A stretch of 64,000 bases of DNA from Halodesulfovibrio sp. (GCF_015482765.1 NZ_JADMLB010000071.1:1-64000), one strand, 5' to 3'. Shown: positions 22,959 to 33,254, numbered from the stretch's first letter. Notes: generated by a model from the letters alone, not told the origin. A program made the numbers and translations.

Positions 22959-23746
22959 TGGAAGCGAACAACAACGACGCACTGGTTATCGGCGGAGTCA
23001 GCCTGACCAGCAGACTTTTTACCGGAACTGGTAAATATGGCTCAGATACTATCATCCCTGATGTTTGTGCATCGTCCGGATCTCAGGTGATCACAGTCGC
23101 GTTACGACGTGTCGACACAAACGCTGCTACCGGGAACGTAATGCAGCACATTCCCAAGCACATGCAGTTGTTGCCAAATACGTCCGGTGCGCGCAATGCC
23201 GATGAAGCAGTGAGAATTGCTCGATTGGCGCGCGCGGCCGGATGTGGCGACTGGATTAAAATTGAAGTTATTTCCGACAATAAATACTTATTGCCGGATG
23301 GATACGAAACTGCAAAGGCCACAGAAATTCTTGCAAAAGAAGGCTTTACTGTACTGCCTTATGTGAATGCTGATTTGTATATAGCACGTGATCTGGTGAA
23401 TGCCGGAGCTGCTGCGGTAATGCCGCTCGGCGCTCCTATCGGTAGTAACCGCGGGCTTAAAACAAAAGAGATGGTTCGTATTCTTATTGATGAAATTTCT
23501 TTACCGATTATTGTTGATGCAGGAATCGGTGCCCCGTCACAGGCGTGTGAAGCTATGGAAATGGGCGCAGCAGCTTGTCTTGTAAACACTGCTATTGCCG
23601 CTTCCGGCGATCCTGTGGCTATGGGACGTGCTTTTGGCGAAGCTGTACGCGCCGGTCGTGCTGCATATCTTGCGCAGACCGCAGCAGTTTCTACAGGTAC
23701 TGCCGATGCTTCATCTCCACTGACCGGCTTTTTAGGCGGTATGTAA
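22958..23746 (+). CDS. thiG: Thiazole synthase
   Basis: The protein is 262 aa, a TIM barrel. It makes the thiazole phosphate from 1-deoxyxylulose 5-phosphate, ThiS thiocarboxylate and dehydroglycine. Signatures: [16 protein letters not shown] near the start, [32 protein letters not shown] (shortened here by its segments), the Schiff-base Lys in IKIEVI (about residue 103-108), and [10 protein letters not shown] and [11 protein letters not shown] for phosphate binding. The C-terminus is normal. It overlaps thiS by one base and is followed by thiH one base later. Confidence 0.96.
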   Translation: MEANNNDALVIGGVSLTSRLFTGTGKYGSDTIIPDVCASSGSQVITVALRRVDTNAATGNVMQHIPKHMQLLPNTSGARNADEAVRIARLARAAGCGDWIKIEVISDNKYLLPDGYETAKATEILAKEGFTVLPYVNADLYIARDLVNAGAAAVMPLGAPIGSNRGLKTKEMVRILIDEISLPIIVDAGIGAPSQACEAMEMGAAACLVNTAIAASGDPVAMGRAFGEAVRAGRAAYLAQTAAVSTGTADASSPLTGFLGGM

Positions 23747-23747
23747 T

Positions 23748-24854
23748 ATGGGTTTTTCTGATCTTCTTTCGCAGTACGATACGCTGGATATGGCAGCGTA
23801 TCTTGCAGGTGTGACTCCTGCGGATGTGGAGCGGGTGCTTGCAAAGCATTCTATTACTCCACTGGACTATCTGGCTTTGCTTTCTCCGGCGGCAGAGGGG
23901 ATGCTGGAGGCAATGGCGCAGAAAGCAAACGGCATTTCTATGCGCCATTTCGGAAAGACGATTCAGCTTTTTACCCCGTTATATCTGGCAAACTACTGTA
24001 CAAACCAGTGTGTCTACTGCGGGTTTAATACCGCGAACAAGATTACCCGTTCGCAGTTGACCGCAGAAGAATTACGCAAAGAAGCCGAGGCTATTGCAGC
24101 AACCGGTTTAAAGCATATTCTGATTCTTACCGGAGATGCTCCGGCAAAGTCGACTGTTGAATACATTGGTGACTGTTCCCGCATCTTGAGTGAATACTTT
24201 TCGTCTATCAGTATTGAAGTCTATGCCATGACTCAGGATGAATATGCGTACCTGATTGATAAGGGCGTAGACGGACTGACTCTCTATCAGGAAACATACA
24301 ACAGATCGTTGTATAAAGAGCTGCACCCAAAAGGGCCGAAGCGTGATTACGACTTCAGGCTTGATGCTCCTGAACGTGGATGTATGGCAGGTATGCGTAC
24401 CGTCAACGTTGGTGCATTACTTGGTCTGGAGTCTGTATGGCAGCGTGATGCCTTTTTCACTGGATTGCATGCTGACTACTTGCAGCGGAAATACCCAGCC
24501 ACAAGTATTGCGATTTCTCCACCGAGAATGCGCCCGCATGTCGGCTCATATGAACCTGCTTCTATTGTTTCTGATAAAAATCTGGTTCAGCTTGTTCTTG
24601 CGCAGCGTATATTCCTGCATAATGTCGGCATCACCGTTTCTACTCGTGAATCTGCCCAGCTGCGTGATAACATGATGCCGCTTGGAGTTACGAAAATGTC
24701 TGCCGGTGTAACAACTGCTGTTGGTGGGCATACTTCTGATGATGACAGTACTGCCCAATTCGATATTTCAGATCCACGCAGTGTTGATGAAATGTGCAGA
24801 GCTATCGAGTCGAAGGGATTCCAGCCGATATTTAAGGATTGGGAACCGTTTTAA
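23748..24854 (+). CDS. thiH: 2-iminoacetate synthase (radical SAM)
   Basis: The protein is 368 aa. The radical SAM cluster is [10 protein letters not shown] (about residues 86-95, CxxxCxxC). ThiH cleaves tyrosine to give dehydroglycine for ThiG. Its presence instead of glycine oxidase ThiO fits an anaerobe. [11 protein letters not shown] and the C-terminal [16 protein letters not shown] are typical. It is translationally linked to thiG. Confidence 0.96.
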   Translation: MGFSDLLSQYDTLDMAAYLAGVTPADVERVLAKHSITPLDYLALLSPAAEGMLEAMAQKANGISMRHFGKTIQLFTPLYLANYCTNQCVYCGFNTANKITRSQLTAEELRKEAEAIAATGLKHILILTGDAPAKSTVEYIGDCSRILSEYFSSISIEVYAMTQDEYAYLIDKGVDGLTLYQETYNRSLYKELHPKGPKRDYDFRLDAPERGCMAGMRTVNVGALLGLESVWQRDAFFTGLHADYLQRKYPATSIAISPPRMRPHVGSYEPASIVSDKNLVQLVLAQRIFLHNVGITVSTRESAQLRDNMMPLGVTKMSAGVTTAVGGHTSDDDSTAQFDISDPRSVDEMCRAIESKGFQPIFKDWEPF

Positions 24855-24872
24855 CCTGTCAGGAAACAAGTG

Positions 24873-25484
24873 ATGGTAGCTGAATCAACGTTACAGAAAG
24901 GGCTGAGCCGTTATTTGAGTGCAGAGCAGCTGGAAAAGCTCGGGGCTGTGACTGTAGGCATTGCCGGTTGCGGCGGGCTTGGGTCTAACTGCGCTTTTAT
25001 GCTTGCACGTAGCGGTGTCCGTAATTTTGTTATTGTAGACTACGATGTTGTGGATGCATCCAACTTGAATCGGCAGTTCTTTTTCGAAGATCAGCTTGGT
25101 CTGGAGAAGGTACGTGTCTGTAAAGAAAACTTGCTGCGTATAGACAGCGGGTTGAACATTACTGTGCATAATGACAAGATAATAGCGCAAACTGCATTGC
25201 AATACTTTGCCGACTGCTCCTGTGTGATTGAAGCACTGGATAGCATTGAAGGCAAAAAAATGATGGCTGAGCAGTTCCTTTCAGATTCCCGTCTTTTTGT
25301 ATCGGCTTCCGGTATGGCAGGCTGGGGAGAGCCGTATATGAAAAAACGGCAGATACGTGAGGATGCTGTACTGGTTGGTGATTTTACCACGGACATTGCT
25401 GATTATCCGCCTATGGCACCTAAGGTTCTTATGGCTGCTGCTATGCAGGCCGATGTGGTGTTAACGCATATTCTGGGGAAGTAA
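24873..25484 (+). CDS. thiF: ThiS adenylyltransferase ThiF
   Basis: The protein is 203-204 aa; the ATG at 24873 and a GTG three bases earlier are both possible. The E1-like Rossmann fold has VGIAGCGGLGSN (about residues 26-37), DYDVVDASNLNRQFF and EALDSIEGKK. It activates the ThiS C-terminus with ATP. It is shorter than E. coli ThiF (about 250 aa) and lacks the C-terminal Cys-rich zinc site, as in the short ThiF proteins of many anaerobes. It lies in the operon between thiH and thiE. Confidence 0.92.
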   Translation: MVAESTLQKGLSRYLSAEQLEKLGAVTVGIAGCGGLGSNCAFMLARSGVRNFVIVDYDVVDASNLNRQFFFEDQLGLEKVRVCKENLLRIDSGLNITVHNDKIIAQTALQYFADCSCVIEALDSIEGKKMMAEQFLSDSRLFVSASGMAGWGEPYMKKRQIREDAVLVGDFTTDIADYPPMAPKVLMAAAMQADVVLTHILGK

Positions 25485-25485
25485 T

Positions 25486-26124
25486 ATGAACTTTCAGGAA
25501 ATTTTAGATACCGATATTTATGCTCTGACAGACGAAGGGCTATCCAAAGGACGCTCTAATATTGAAGTGGTGGATGCTATGCTTAAGGCTGGCATTAAAG
25601 TGCTTCAATATCGCGAAAAAGATAAGAAGTCCGGAGCAATGCTGGAAGAATGTTTACAGATTCGGGCCATGACAAAGCAGGCAGGCTGTAAATTTATTGT
25701 TAATGACTATGTAGATATCGCTATTCTGTGTGATGCAGACGGGGTACACGTGGGGCAGGGAGATATTCCGGTTCCGCAGGTGCGTCAGCTTATCGGTGCT
25801 GACAAAATTATTGGTCTTTCTACGCATTCACCTGAAGAATGTAAGCGTGCAATTGAAGTAGGTGCAGACTACATTGGAGTAGGCCCTATTTTTGCCACGA
25901 AAACCAAAAAAGATGTTTGTGCGCCAGTAGGGTATGAATATCTTGAATATGTAACACAGAATCATTCAATTCCACATGTCGCTATCGGTGGTATCAAACT
26001 GCATAACATCCATGATGTTGCCCAGCATGGTGCTCGTTGCTGCGCGATTGTTTCTGAGATTGTCGGGGCAGATGATATTACTGCTACCGTTCATGCGTTA
26101 CGCAAGGCAATGGCTTCAAAATAG
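25486..26124 (+). CDS. thiE: Thiamine phosphate synthase
   Basis: The protein is 212 aa. ThiE joins the thiazole and pyrimidine halves. Motifs are VLQYREKDKKSG (pyrimidine pyrophosphate site), KFIVNDYVDIAILCDADGVHVGQGD, GLSTHSPEE, DYIGVGPIFATKTK and VAIGGI. It starts one base after thiF and is the last gene of the operon. No thiC or thiD is in the window. Confidence 0.96.
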   Translation: MNFQEILDTDIYALTDEGLSKGRSNIEVVDAMLKAGIKVLQYREKDKKSGAMLEECLQIRAMTKQAGCKFIVNDYVDIAILCDADGVHVGQGDIPVPQVRQLIGADKIIGLSTHSPEECKRAIEVGADYIGVGPIFATKTKKDVCAPVGYEYLEYVTQNHSIPHVAIGGIKLHNIHDVAQHGARCCAIVSEIVGADDITATVHALRKAMASK

Positions 26125-26151
26125 CCGTAGCTGTCTTTCTATAAAAGATGA

Positions 26152-26183
26152 AGACCGCCCTTTAAAAGGCGGTCTTTTTTTGT
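26152..26183 (+). terminator. Intrinsic terminator of the thi operon
   Basis: AGACCGCC / GGCGGTCT stem (26152-26159, 26168-26175) followed by seven T. Confidence 0.92.
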
Positions 26184-26340
26184 GCCATCAAAAATGTCGG
26201 AAAGAATATACTCCGCTATCAGCGGGGAGAAAATAAAAATAAGCGTAAAGTAATAACTTAATGCTATTATTACAGATGCTTTTTAGGTAACAAATGAGTA
26301 TTCATATTGTTCCATCCGTCAGATTTGAAGGAGCGCATTT

Positions 26341-27339
26341 ATGTGGCGTAAGGTTATCTTTCTCACGCTGATTCTTATTCTCGCCAGTGCAGATCTCGCA
26401 CATAGTAAGAAAGTTTTTGTTGCAAAACCGGCGAAGCGGTATGTGCACATGACAGGCTTTACCCGCCCTCGAACAGTACTCACTGTTTCAAGCGAAGAAA
26501 ATGCCCGATGTCTTGCTGTGTATGCGGATATCGGTGACACCATAAAACCTGACGGTGTTTTTGCTAAGCTTGATCCCACCTTTATCGATTTTGATATCCG
26601 CCGCAATCTGGATAAACAGCAGGCCACTGAAAGTGATGTGTATTTTTATTCAAAGGAAGCGGAGAGGTATCGTACCCTTATTGAAAAAAAGCATGCGGCA
26701 CAAACAACACTTGATGCGCTTGAAAGCGATTTGGCCTCTGCAAGAGAAGCGACAGAAGCGCTTAAGGTGGAAGAGCTGATTCTTCGCGAACATAAGCGTC
26801 GTCATTCCATACAGGCTCCTGCCGGTTGGCGCGTCATTGAGCGGTATATTGAGCCTGGAGAGCTGGTTCGCAATGGTGATGAATTGGCTAAGATAGGGAA
26901 TTTTAAAATATTGCTTGTTCCGTTAGCGCTTACCCCCTCTGAGTTGATTACCTTGCAGAAAATGAAAGATATTAAACTGCATCTTCCGGAGCTGGATGCA
27001 ACTGTTCCGGCATGGATTGAAAATATTTCCCCTGACTATGATCCTGATATGAGAAAGATTCAGGTAGATTTGGGAATTGATAAATTCCCGATGGAAAAGC
27101 GGGGAGGAATCCGTGCCGACTTGTATATTCCCATGGCGGAAGGAAAGGGGGCTGTTATTGTGCCCGACAGTGCGTTGGTTCAAGGATATGAAGAGGCGTA
27201 TCTAGTGCGGGAAGACGGTGAAGAGGTTCCTGTGATCATTATGGGAGATGGTGATGAAGAGGGGACGAAACGTGTTCGTTCAAAAGAAATTGCAGCGGGT
27301 GATCGATTTTTAGCAGAACCGCCTCAGACAGGGTTTTAG
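26341..27339 (+). CDS. RND efflux periplasmic adaptor
   Basis: The protein is 332 aa with a signal peptide of about 21 residues. The lipoyl half-motif and alpha-hairpin are seen as ENARCLAVYADIGDTIKPDGVFAKLD, then a coiled-coil with KEAERYRTLIEKKHAAQTTLDALESDL, then HSIQAPAGWRVIERYIEPGELVRNGDELAKIG. This is the membrane-fusion layout that links an inner-membrane RND pump to an outer-membrane channel. It has no lipobox. The pump gene follows after 9 bases. Confidence 0.88.
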   Translation: MWRKVIFLTLILILASADLAHSKKVFVAKPAKRYVHMTGFTRPRTVLTVSSEENARCLAVYADIGDTIKPDGVFAKLDPTFIDFDIRRNLDKQQATESDVYFYSKEAERYRTLIEKKHAAQTTLDALESDLASAREATEALKVEELILREHKRRHSIQAPAGWRVIERYIEPGELVRNGDELAKIGNFKILLVPLALTPSELITLQKMKDIKLHLPELDATVPAWIENISPDYDPDMRKIQVDLGIDKFPMEKRGGIRADLYIPMAEGKGAVIVPDSALVQGYEEAYLVREDGEEVPVIIMGDGDEEGTKRVRSKEIAAGDRFLAEPPQTGF

Positions 27340-27348
27340 GGGGATGCT

Positions 27349-30300
27349 ATGCGCTCTGTAATTGCATTTACTCTACAACAGAAGGTTCTGGTCAACCTTG
27401 CTTTCTTAGTGCTCATGATCCTTGGTGTCATAAGCATTCTAACCATTCCTGTTGATCGCATGCCGTATGTGCGTATGGGGAAAGTGCACATCAGTGCTTT
27501 TTTACCGGGTGCATCACCGTCTGATGTTGAATCTCTTGTTACAAAAGAAATTGAAGAGGCTTTGGAAAGTCTTGAGCAAGTAGAGTATATCCGCTCCCGT
27601 TCGTATCGTGAACGCAGTTCTATTTTGGTAAAGTTTATTGACGATTCCGACTATCAAATGCTTTACGATGAGTTGCGGTTTAAAGTGCTCTCTATTCAGA
27701 ACGATTTACCTGAAGATATGGACCCGCCTAAATTTACGGAGATAACCGTTGATGAATGGCTTCCTGCGTTGAACGTAATTCTTGTGGGTGAACGCTCAAA
27801 TAGAGCGTTAAGCCTTATCGCAGAAGAGTTGAAAAATGAATTTTCCCGCATTCCGGGGGTAAAAGATGTTCGCCTTAACGGCGAGTACACCCGTGAATTT
27901 CATGTTGATCTCTCTCCGGCTAAAATGAATAGATATATGGTGACGCTTGAAGAGGTACGTAAAGCGTTGCTGGATGCAAATGTATCCATTCCTGCCGGTG
28001 ATTTTGATACGGGAAAGACAGAGTATGTTGTCGTCGTCGATGAACGTTTTCGTACTCAAGAAGACATTGAGAAAGTAATTCTTCGGCGTGACAGTGAAGG
28101 TTCCTTCGTGCGTGTCGGCGATATTATGACAAAGGCGGAATACGGCTACCGTGATCCGCATGTCATTACTTCTGTGAACGGCAAAGATTGTATTACTGTT
28201 GCCGTGATGAAACAGAACACAGGGAATGCTATCGCTATTTGTGATGCTGTAGAAGCGATTGTTGATAAGCATAGAGAGAGACTTGCGGTAAATAAGGTAA
28301 CGCCTGTCATAACACAGGATCAGCGTATCTACATTGACGAGTCCATGAATATTATGGGGTCAAACCTGCTTGTCGGTATTTCGCTGGTGTTAGTAATTAT
28401 CTGGATTGTTATGGGGCTGCGTAACGCGGTTATCACTACTGTGGGCATACCATTTTCGTTCTTGGTTACGATGATATTTATGAAGCTGTCCGGCAATTCC
28501 CTAAACGAGATCACATTATTTGCATTTGTTCTGGTTGCGGGGATTATTGTTGATGATGCGATTGTTGTTATTGAGAATATCTTCCGGCATGTCCAACTTG
28601 GTGAACCGTTGAGAACAGCAGTCGTTGACGGGGCAGCCGAGGTTGCTGTTCCCGTGATTTCCGCTACTTCCACAACGGTGGCTGCTTTTCTTCCTATGCT
28701 TATTATGTCCGGTTCTACAGGGGATTTCTTCGCGCAAATTCCTATTGCAGTGAGTTTTGCAATTGCAGCGTCCCTTATCGAGTGTTTGTTGATATTGCCG
28801 TTGCATTTTTATGATTGGCCGGGGGCAAAGAAATTTGCACAGGAGTATGTGCCTCCCAAAGATCAGGCATTTATGATTCGTTTTAAAGAGATAGCCGTAT
28901 CCATTCTCCGCGTGTTTATGAAGCACCGTACTAAATGCATTGTATCTGTATTTATAGCATTTCTCGGTGCGTTGTTCATTTTAGGAGTGTCGGTTACGGG
29001 GACAATTCCACTTCTGCGGATTAAATTTTTCCCTGATAACTACAATATTTTTTATGTAAATGTTGAGGCTCCGGCGGGAACTTCTCTTCAGGAAGTTTCA
29101 AGAAGACTGAAAGAAATGACAGTTGTTATTGATGGCAAAGGGAAGAATGTAGTCAGAGCTGCCACAGCGTTTGCAGGGTTTTATGTGAATGAGGATTATG
29201 AACAGGTTTACGGTTCAAACTACGGAACAATAAATGTTGAGTTACCGGAAATAAATTCGAGGATTTTTGCTGACTACCCGAAGAATGATCCAATTGCTCA
29301 TCTACAGACAATGCGTGAAGAACTGACAGAGTATGCGCATAAGAACTGGGGCAAGCGGTGGGTTGTCCGTGTTCGTGCCGAATCTGATGGGCCGCCTACA
29401 GGAAAAGATGTGACTGTCAGAATAATGGGTGTTGATACTAAAAATGTCGGGCTTCTTACACGCGATATAATGGGCTTTCTACAGAATAACAAAGAGTTTG
29501 CTCAGTACCTCGTCGACCTGCGTCCTGACACAGGGTATCCGAACAGTATTGTCCGCTTTATTCCGGATGAAATGCGGGTGTCACAGTATGAACTGACACC
29601 ACGCCTTGTAGCCAGAATGGCTGGCTCTATTCTTGATGGTTCTCTCGTTGGTGAGTTTAGAGCAGATGATGAAGATATTGATTTGCGGATGCGTGTGGAT
29701 GAACGTTATCTACAGGAGCCTGAAGATGCGTTGAATATTCCTGTTATCGAAGAAGATATGGGGCCTATTCGTCTTAGTGATATTGTGAAGATACAGACGT
29801 ATACAGAACCCGGTCAATTTAACAGGTTCCAAGGGGAACGTGCTATTACGCTTTCTGCAAACTTGAAGCCCGGTTCATCCTATTCACCTCCGTACATTGT
29901 AAATGAAGTGGTGAAGTACTATTCAACCATTCGTACCAAGTACCCCGGAGCGACACTTAATTTTTCCGGCGAGTATGAATCTACACAGAAATCGTATTCA
30001 TCCTTGATGTTTGCTTTTTTGATTGCCTTGCTTGTAATTTACATGATTTTAGCAACACAGTTTAACTCGTATGTACAGCCTTTCATTATTCTTTCAGCAG
30101 TGGTTTTCGCGCTGATCGGCGTTGTGTACGGTGTTTTCCTGACGCGCACGCTGTTCACCATTAACAGTTTTATTGCCACAATCGGGGTTACAGGAGTTGT
30201 TGTAAACGACTCCCTTGTGCTCATTGCATTCCTCAATAACCTTTGCAAAAAAGGAATGCACAGGGATGAAGCCGTTTATGAAGGGGTGCGTATGCGGTTA

Positions 30301-30510
30301 CGCCCGATTTTGTTAACGACTCTTACAACGACACTTGGTTTATTACCTATGGCTGTAGGTATCCCATATTACTCACTCAACTGGGGAACAATGGCTGCAA
30401 CTTTCGTTACTGGACTATGCACAGCAACGTTGCTCACCTTGTTTATTGTTCCAGTGTTGTGGCACTTGTTTATGGGACTGCAAGAACGGTTGGCGAAGGA
30501 GAGCCATTAG
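27349..30510 (+). CDS. RND-family efflux pump, inner-membrane subunit
   Basis: The protein is 1053 aa, the normal size. It has 12 membrane helices in two halves of 1+5, each with a large periplasmic loop. The TM4 proton-relay segment VAGIIVDDAIVVIENIFRH (about residues 390-410) carries the two Asp residues. Phylogenetic class (HAE1, HAE2 or a Desulfovibrio-type AcrB) cannot be settled by eye. No TolC-like gene follows, so the outer channel is encoded elsewhere. The stop overlaps the stop of the convergent oxidoreductase by 3 bases. Confidence 0.93.
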   Translation: MRSVIAFTLQQKVLVNLAFLVLMILGVISILTIPVDRMPYVRMGKVHISAFLPGASPSDVESLVTKEIEEALESLEQVEYIRSRSYRERSSILVKFIDDSDYQMLYDELRFKVLSIQNDLPEDMDPPKFTEITVDEWLPALNVILVGERSNRALSLIAEELKNEFSRIPGVKDVRLNGEYTREFHVDLSPAKMNRYMVTLEEVRKALLDANVSIPAGDFDTGKTEYVVVVDERFRTQEDIEKVILRRDSEGSFVRVGDIMTKAEYGYRDPHVITSVNGKDCITVAVMKQNTGNAIAICDAVEAIVDKHRERLAVNKVTPVITQDQRIYIDESMNIMGSNLLVGISLVLVIIWIVMGLRNAVITTVGIPFSFLVTMIFMKLSGNSLNEITLFAFVLVAGIIVDDAIVVIENIFRHVQLGEPLRTAVVDGAAEVAVPVISATSTTVAAFLPMLIMSGSTGDFFAQIPIAVSFAIAASLIECLLILPLHFYDWPGAKKFAQEYVPPKDQAFMIRFKEIAVSILRVFMKHRTKCIVSVFIAFLGALFILGVSVTGTIPLLRIKFFPDNYNIFYVNVEAPAGTSLQEVSRRLKEMTVVIDGKGKNVVRAATAFAGFYVNEDYEQVYGSNYGTINVELPEINSRIFADYPKNDPIAHLQTMREELTEYAHKNWGKRWVVRVRAESDGPPTGKDVTVRIMGVDTKNVGLLTRDIMGFLQNNKEFAQYLVDLRPDTGYPNSIVRFIPDEMRVSQYELTPRLVARMAGSILDGSLVGEFRADDEDIDLRMRVDERYLQEPEDALNIPVIEEDMGPIRLSDIVKIQTYTEPGQFNRFQGERAITLSANLKPGSSYSPPYIVNEVVKYYSTIRTKYPGATLNFSGEYESTQKSYSSLMFAFLIALLVIYMILATQFNSYVQPFIILSAVVFALIGVVYGVFLTRTLFTINSFIATIGVTGVVVNDSLVLIAFLNNLCKKGMHRDEAVYEGVRMRLRPILLTTLTTTLGLLPMAVGIPYYSLNWGTMAATFVTGLCTATLLTLFIVPVLWHLFMGLQERLAKESH

Positions 30511-31520
30511 GGCGAAATGACAATGGCTTGTTTGCCGACCATCGTGCCGGACTCTTGCTTTATGTGCGCTTTCTGAATGTTTTTTACAGTAAGCCCGTAG
30601 AGTGTCTCTGTAAGTGGTGAGCGGATTTTCATGGAATCGATGAGTTGCGAAATTTTTGTGAGCGTGAAGCCCTGCATGTTCAGGTCTTCTGTTTCGTACA
30701 TTGTCCGTACAAGAGCAAATTCCCAGCATATGCGAATTGATTTTGTTTTGAAGAGCCGTATGTCCAAAGGGCCGTCAGGGTCGTCAATTAATGCGATGGC
30801 ATTTTGTGGTTCAATGAGTTCTGCCATTGCTGCCCAGTGTTGGCTCATGTGAGTAGTACAGAAGATGGAATGTACCCAGTGAAAGCCTAAGGCACGAACT
30901 TGTTTTACAAGGTCTTCGTGGTGGCTGATAACGTAATCTGCACCCATATCTTTGCACCAGTCCACAGTTTCATCACGGGAAGCCGTAGCTATAACGGTAA
31001 GCCCAGCCCATTTTGCAAGTTGTATTGCCATGGAGCCTACGCCGCCGGCACCGCCTATGATGAGAATTGTTTTATCTGTGTTTGCGTGACCGGCTGCAAT
31101 ATAGCCGAGTCTGATAAATAGCGCATCATAAGCGGTAAACGTGACAACCGGAAGAGCTGCTGCTTCGGCATCGGAGCATCGTTGCGGTGTGAGAGCTACA
31201 GTACGTGCGTCAGCAAGTTGATATTGGGCAAAGGAACCTGCGTATTTGCTTTGTCCCATGAAGTATACACTGTCACCTTTTTCAACTCGGGTAACGTCCT
31301 CGCCTGTATCTACAACAATCCCGCAGGTATCATGACCGAGAACAGCGTGCTCTGATTCGGGAGTACGCATGCGAACTTTTGTATCTACAGGATTGATCGA
31401 AGTTGCCAGCACTTTTACAAGAATTTCCTGCCCTTTCGGCGTTGGAATAGTACTTAATTTTTCAGAAAACGTTTTACTGTCTTTAGCGTCTCCGCCACCG
31501 CGAGCTAAAATCTGAAGCAT
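30507..31520 (-). CDS. Zinc-type alcohol dehydrogenase-like quinone oxidoreductase
   Basis: From the ATG at 31520 the product is 337 aa; the longer in-frame reading to 31931 overlaps the glycosyltransferase gene and is a poor extension. The GroES-like N-terminus has VKVLATSINPVDTKVR and VLGHDTCGIVVDTGEDV. It is followed by the NADP Rossmann motif ILIIGGAGGVGSMAIQLAKWAG (GGAGGVG at about residue 150). It lacks the structural zinc Cys cluster, as in the ZADH1/QOR group of NADPH-dependent reductases. It is oriented tail to tail with the RND gene. Confidence 0.9.
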   Translation of the reverse strand: MLQILARGGGDAKDSKTFSEKLSTIPTPKGQEILVKVLATSINPVDTKVRMRTPESEHAVLGHDTCGIVVDTGEDVTRVEKGDSVYFMGQSKYAGSFAQYQLADARTVALTPQRCSDAEAAALPVVTFTAYDALFIRLGYIAAGHANTDKTILIIGGAGGVGSMAIQLAKWAGLTVIATASRDETVDWCKDMGADYVISHHEDLVKQVRALGFHWVHSIFCTTHMSQHWAAMAELIEPQNAIALIDDPDGPLDIRLFKTKSIRICWEFALVRTMYETEDLNMQGFTLTKISQLIDSMKIRSPLTETLYGLTVKNIQKAHIKQESGTMVGKQAIVISP

Positions 31521-31660
31521 AGTTATACCGCCTGTTGCAAAGTTTGGTATCAATTCTAGCAGGAAAGAAGGTGTACTATCCAGTAGAAGTTCTGGAGGGT
31601 GTCGATGGGCTTGCTTTTCTGATTTGTATCGAAATGATGCAACACTTCTTTTTGGCATAA

Positions 31661-31696
31661 AAAAAGGGATGCGCCATAGAGGCACATCCCTTTTTA
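31661..31696 (-). terminator. Intrinsic terminator of the HD-glycosyltransferase operon
   Basis: AAAAAGGGATGCGCC / GGCACATCCCTTTTT with one mismatch around ATAGA, T-run on the minus strand, 24 bases after the glycosyltransferase stop. Confidence 0.88.
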
Positions 31697-31719
31697 GGTA
31701 CATTGTAGTACTACGTTGA

Positions 31720-32673
31720 CTACTCAGCAGGGAATTGTGTTCCAAGCTGTGTCGCCAGCATTGCTTTTGCTGATTCGCAAACAACGCTCCAAGCGTAGCC
31801 GCGTTTGTCTTTAGATCCGACACCCGGAATAAGGTATGCAGCGAAGCGGATGGAGAAAATAAGCATATCCATGCCGCCGAAGAACAGTGCGGTAAGCGGG
31901 CAGTAGTGTTTCCAGAAGTACATCTGTTCACTGCGAGTACGTGCTTTGATTACGGAGGAACCATTCAATGCGTAGTCAGTGCATTCACACTGAAGAGCAA
32001 ATTTATCAAGAACACGGGCAGTTGCCTGCGGTACGTAGTAAATTGCAAAGGACGGGTTGAGTGATTTTACAATGCGTCGGCAGAAATCTGCATCTGCAAG
32101 ACCTGCGTAAAAACGCTCATCAAGTTGTCCAAGTTTTGCGATAACGTCTTTGCGGACGGCAGCAAAAGTGAAAGGAACAAAGTTCACAGTCATTGGCTGG
32201 TCAGCATTGCGTGTTTTAGAGCAAGTGCAGCCGAACATACGCTTGAAGTTTGCAACAAGACCAGGGAGACGGTCCACGGTTTTGAGACCGAGGTTGTCTG
32301 CACCGACAACTTTACCACCGGCAACAGCGCAGGAAGCGTTGGTTGCAAATTGGTCCATGAGGCGACGTACGGAGCCTGCAAGAACTTCAACACGAGGGTC
32401 AACAAAAACGATAAGGTCGCCGGTTGCACGTTCTACGGCCTGATTGGCAGCAGCAGCGTAGCCTTTATTATCAGAGTTTTGAATAAGCTCAATCTCTGGA
32501 AGAGCTGTTTTGGCAATAGTTCCGCAATCATCAGCAGAAGCGTTGTCCACAACGATAATTTCTGCATCAAACTTAGCTGCGGTTTGGTTTTCAATAGTCT
32601 GTTTAATAGAATCGAGACAACGCCCGATGAATTTGCTTGTGTTATTTGTTACAATAACAAAAGAAAGTTTCAT
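31720..32673 (-). CDS. Glycosyltransferase family 2
   Basis: The protein is 317 aa. The GT-A fold begins SFVIVTNNTSKFIGRCLDSI, followed by IIVVDNASADDC (nucleotide-sugar binding) and LIVFVDPRVEV, where the usual DxD is DPR. FTFAAVRKDV and LDERFYAGLADADFCRRI form the acceptor and catalytic Asp part. A hydrophobic C-terminal segment (LTALFFGGMDMLIFSIRFAAYLIPG) may tether it to the membrane. It resembles dTDP-rhamnose transferases (WbbL-like), but the donor is not known. It forms an operon with the HD protein 17 bases upstream. Confidence 0.87.
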   Translation of the reverse strand: MKLSFVIVTNNTSKFIGRCLDSIKQTIENQTAAKFDAEIIVVDNASADDCGTIAKTALPEIELIQNSDNKGYAAAANQAVERATGDLIVFVDPRVEVLAGSVRRLMDQFATNASCAVAGGKVVGADNLGLKTVDRLPGLVANFKRMFGCTCSKTRNADQPMTVNFVPFTFAAVRKDVIAKLGQLDERFYAGLADADFCRRIVKSLNPSFAIYYVPQATARVLDKFALQCECTDYALNGSSVIKARTRSEQMYFWKHYCPLTALFFGGMDMLIFSIRFAAYLIPGVGSKDKRGYAWSVVCESAKAMLATQLGTQFPAE

Positions 32674-32690
32674 GATTATGAATCCTTATG

Positions 32691-33254
32691 CTATGTACGT
32701 TTAGCTAATCCTACGGAGTCAGCTATGGGAGTGATGGATTCAATGGCCAGTTGAAAAAACTGTCCTAAATCCAAGTCCAGTTTCTCGCACTCTCTAATTC
32801 GGTCACGACTGACAGACGCGGCAAATGCCTTGTCTTTCATTTTCTTTTTTAAGCTTTTAGGTTTCATGCCTTCCATGCCGTTTGGTCGAACAAGCGCATT
32901 CGTGGCAATAAGGCCGGTAACTGTTTCAGCACAGCGAAGTGCCAGATCGAGTTTTGTGGTGGGTTCGTGGTTCGTGTATTCCGAATTATGGGCAAGTATA
33001 GCATTCAGTGCTATTTCTGGAAGCTTTCCTTTGAGTAGTTCTACAGATTGCTTTCCATGTTCCTCAGGTGTGTCCTTTGTGCTCGGAAAATCAAGATCGT
33101 GCAACAAGCCGGTTATGGACCAAAGCATTTCATCTTCACCAAAGTGCCGTGCCAGTCCAGTCATAACTGCCTCAGTTTGCATGGCATGGTGAATAAGATG
33201 AGGCTCAGGATTTTGTGAATCCAGCAGTTGAAAAGCGCTTTCACGATCAATCAT
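32691..33254 (-). CDS. HD-domain phosphohydrolase-like protein
   Basis: From the ATG at 33254 (AGGAG ribosome site) the product is 187 aa. Residues about 22-100 form an HD domain: HHAMQTEAVM (first His), GLLHDLDFPSTKDTPEEHG (HD pair) and AHNSEYTNH (third His). The C-terminus is basic (MKPKSLKKKMKDKAF). Small single HD proteins of this type are phosphatases or phosphodiesterases of unknown substrate. It is the first gene of the operon with the glycosyltransferase. Confidence 0.82.
   Translation of the reverse strand: MIDRESAFQLLDSQNPEPHLIHHAMQTEAVMTGLARHFGEDEMLWSITGLLHDLDFPSTKDTPEEHGKQSVELLKGKLPEIALNAILAHNSEYTNHEPTTKLDLALRCAETVTGLIATNALVRPNGMEGMKPKSLKKKMKDKAFAASVSRDRIRECEKLDLDLGQFFQLAIESITPIADSVGLAKRT

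Noticed and set aside
31521-31931. N-terminal extension of the zinc-type oxidoreductase
   Set aside because: It would cross the terminator hairpin at 31661-31695 and overlap the glycosyltransferase end. The sequence is not like the family; the ATG at 31520 is well placed.
32125-32754. A 209-aa plus-strand frame over the glycosyltransferase
   Set aside because: It is a shadow of the minus-strand gene, with unlikely composition and no ribosome site.
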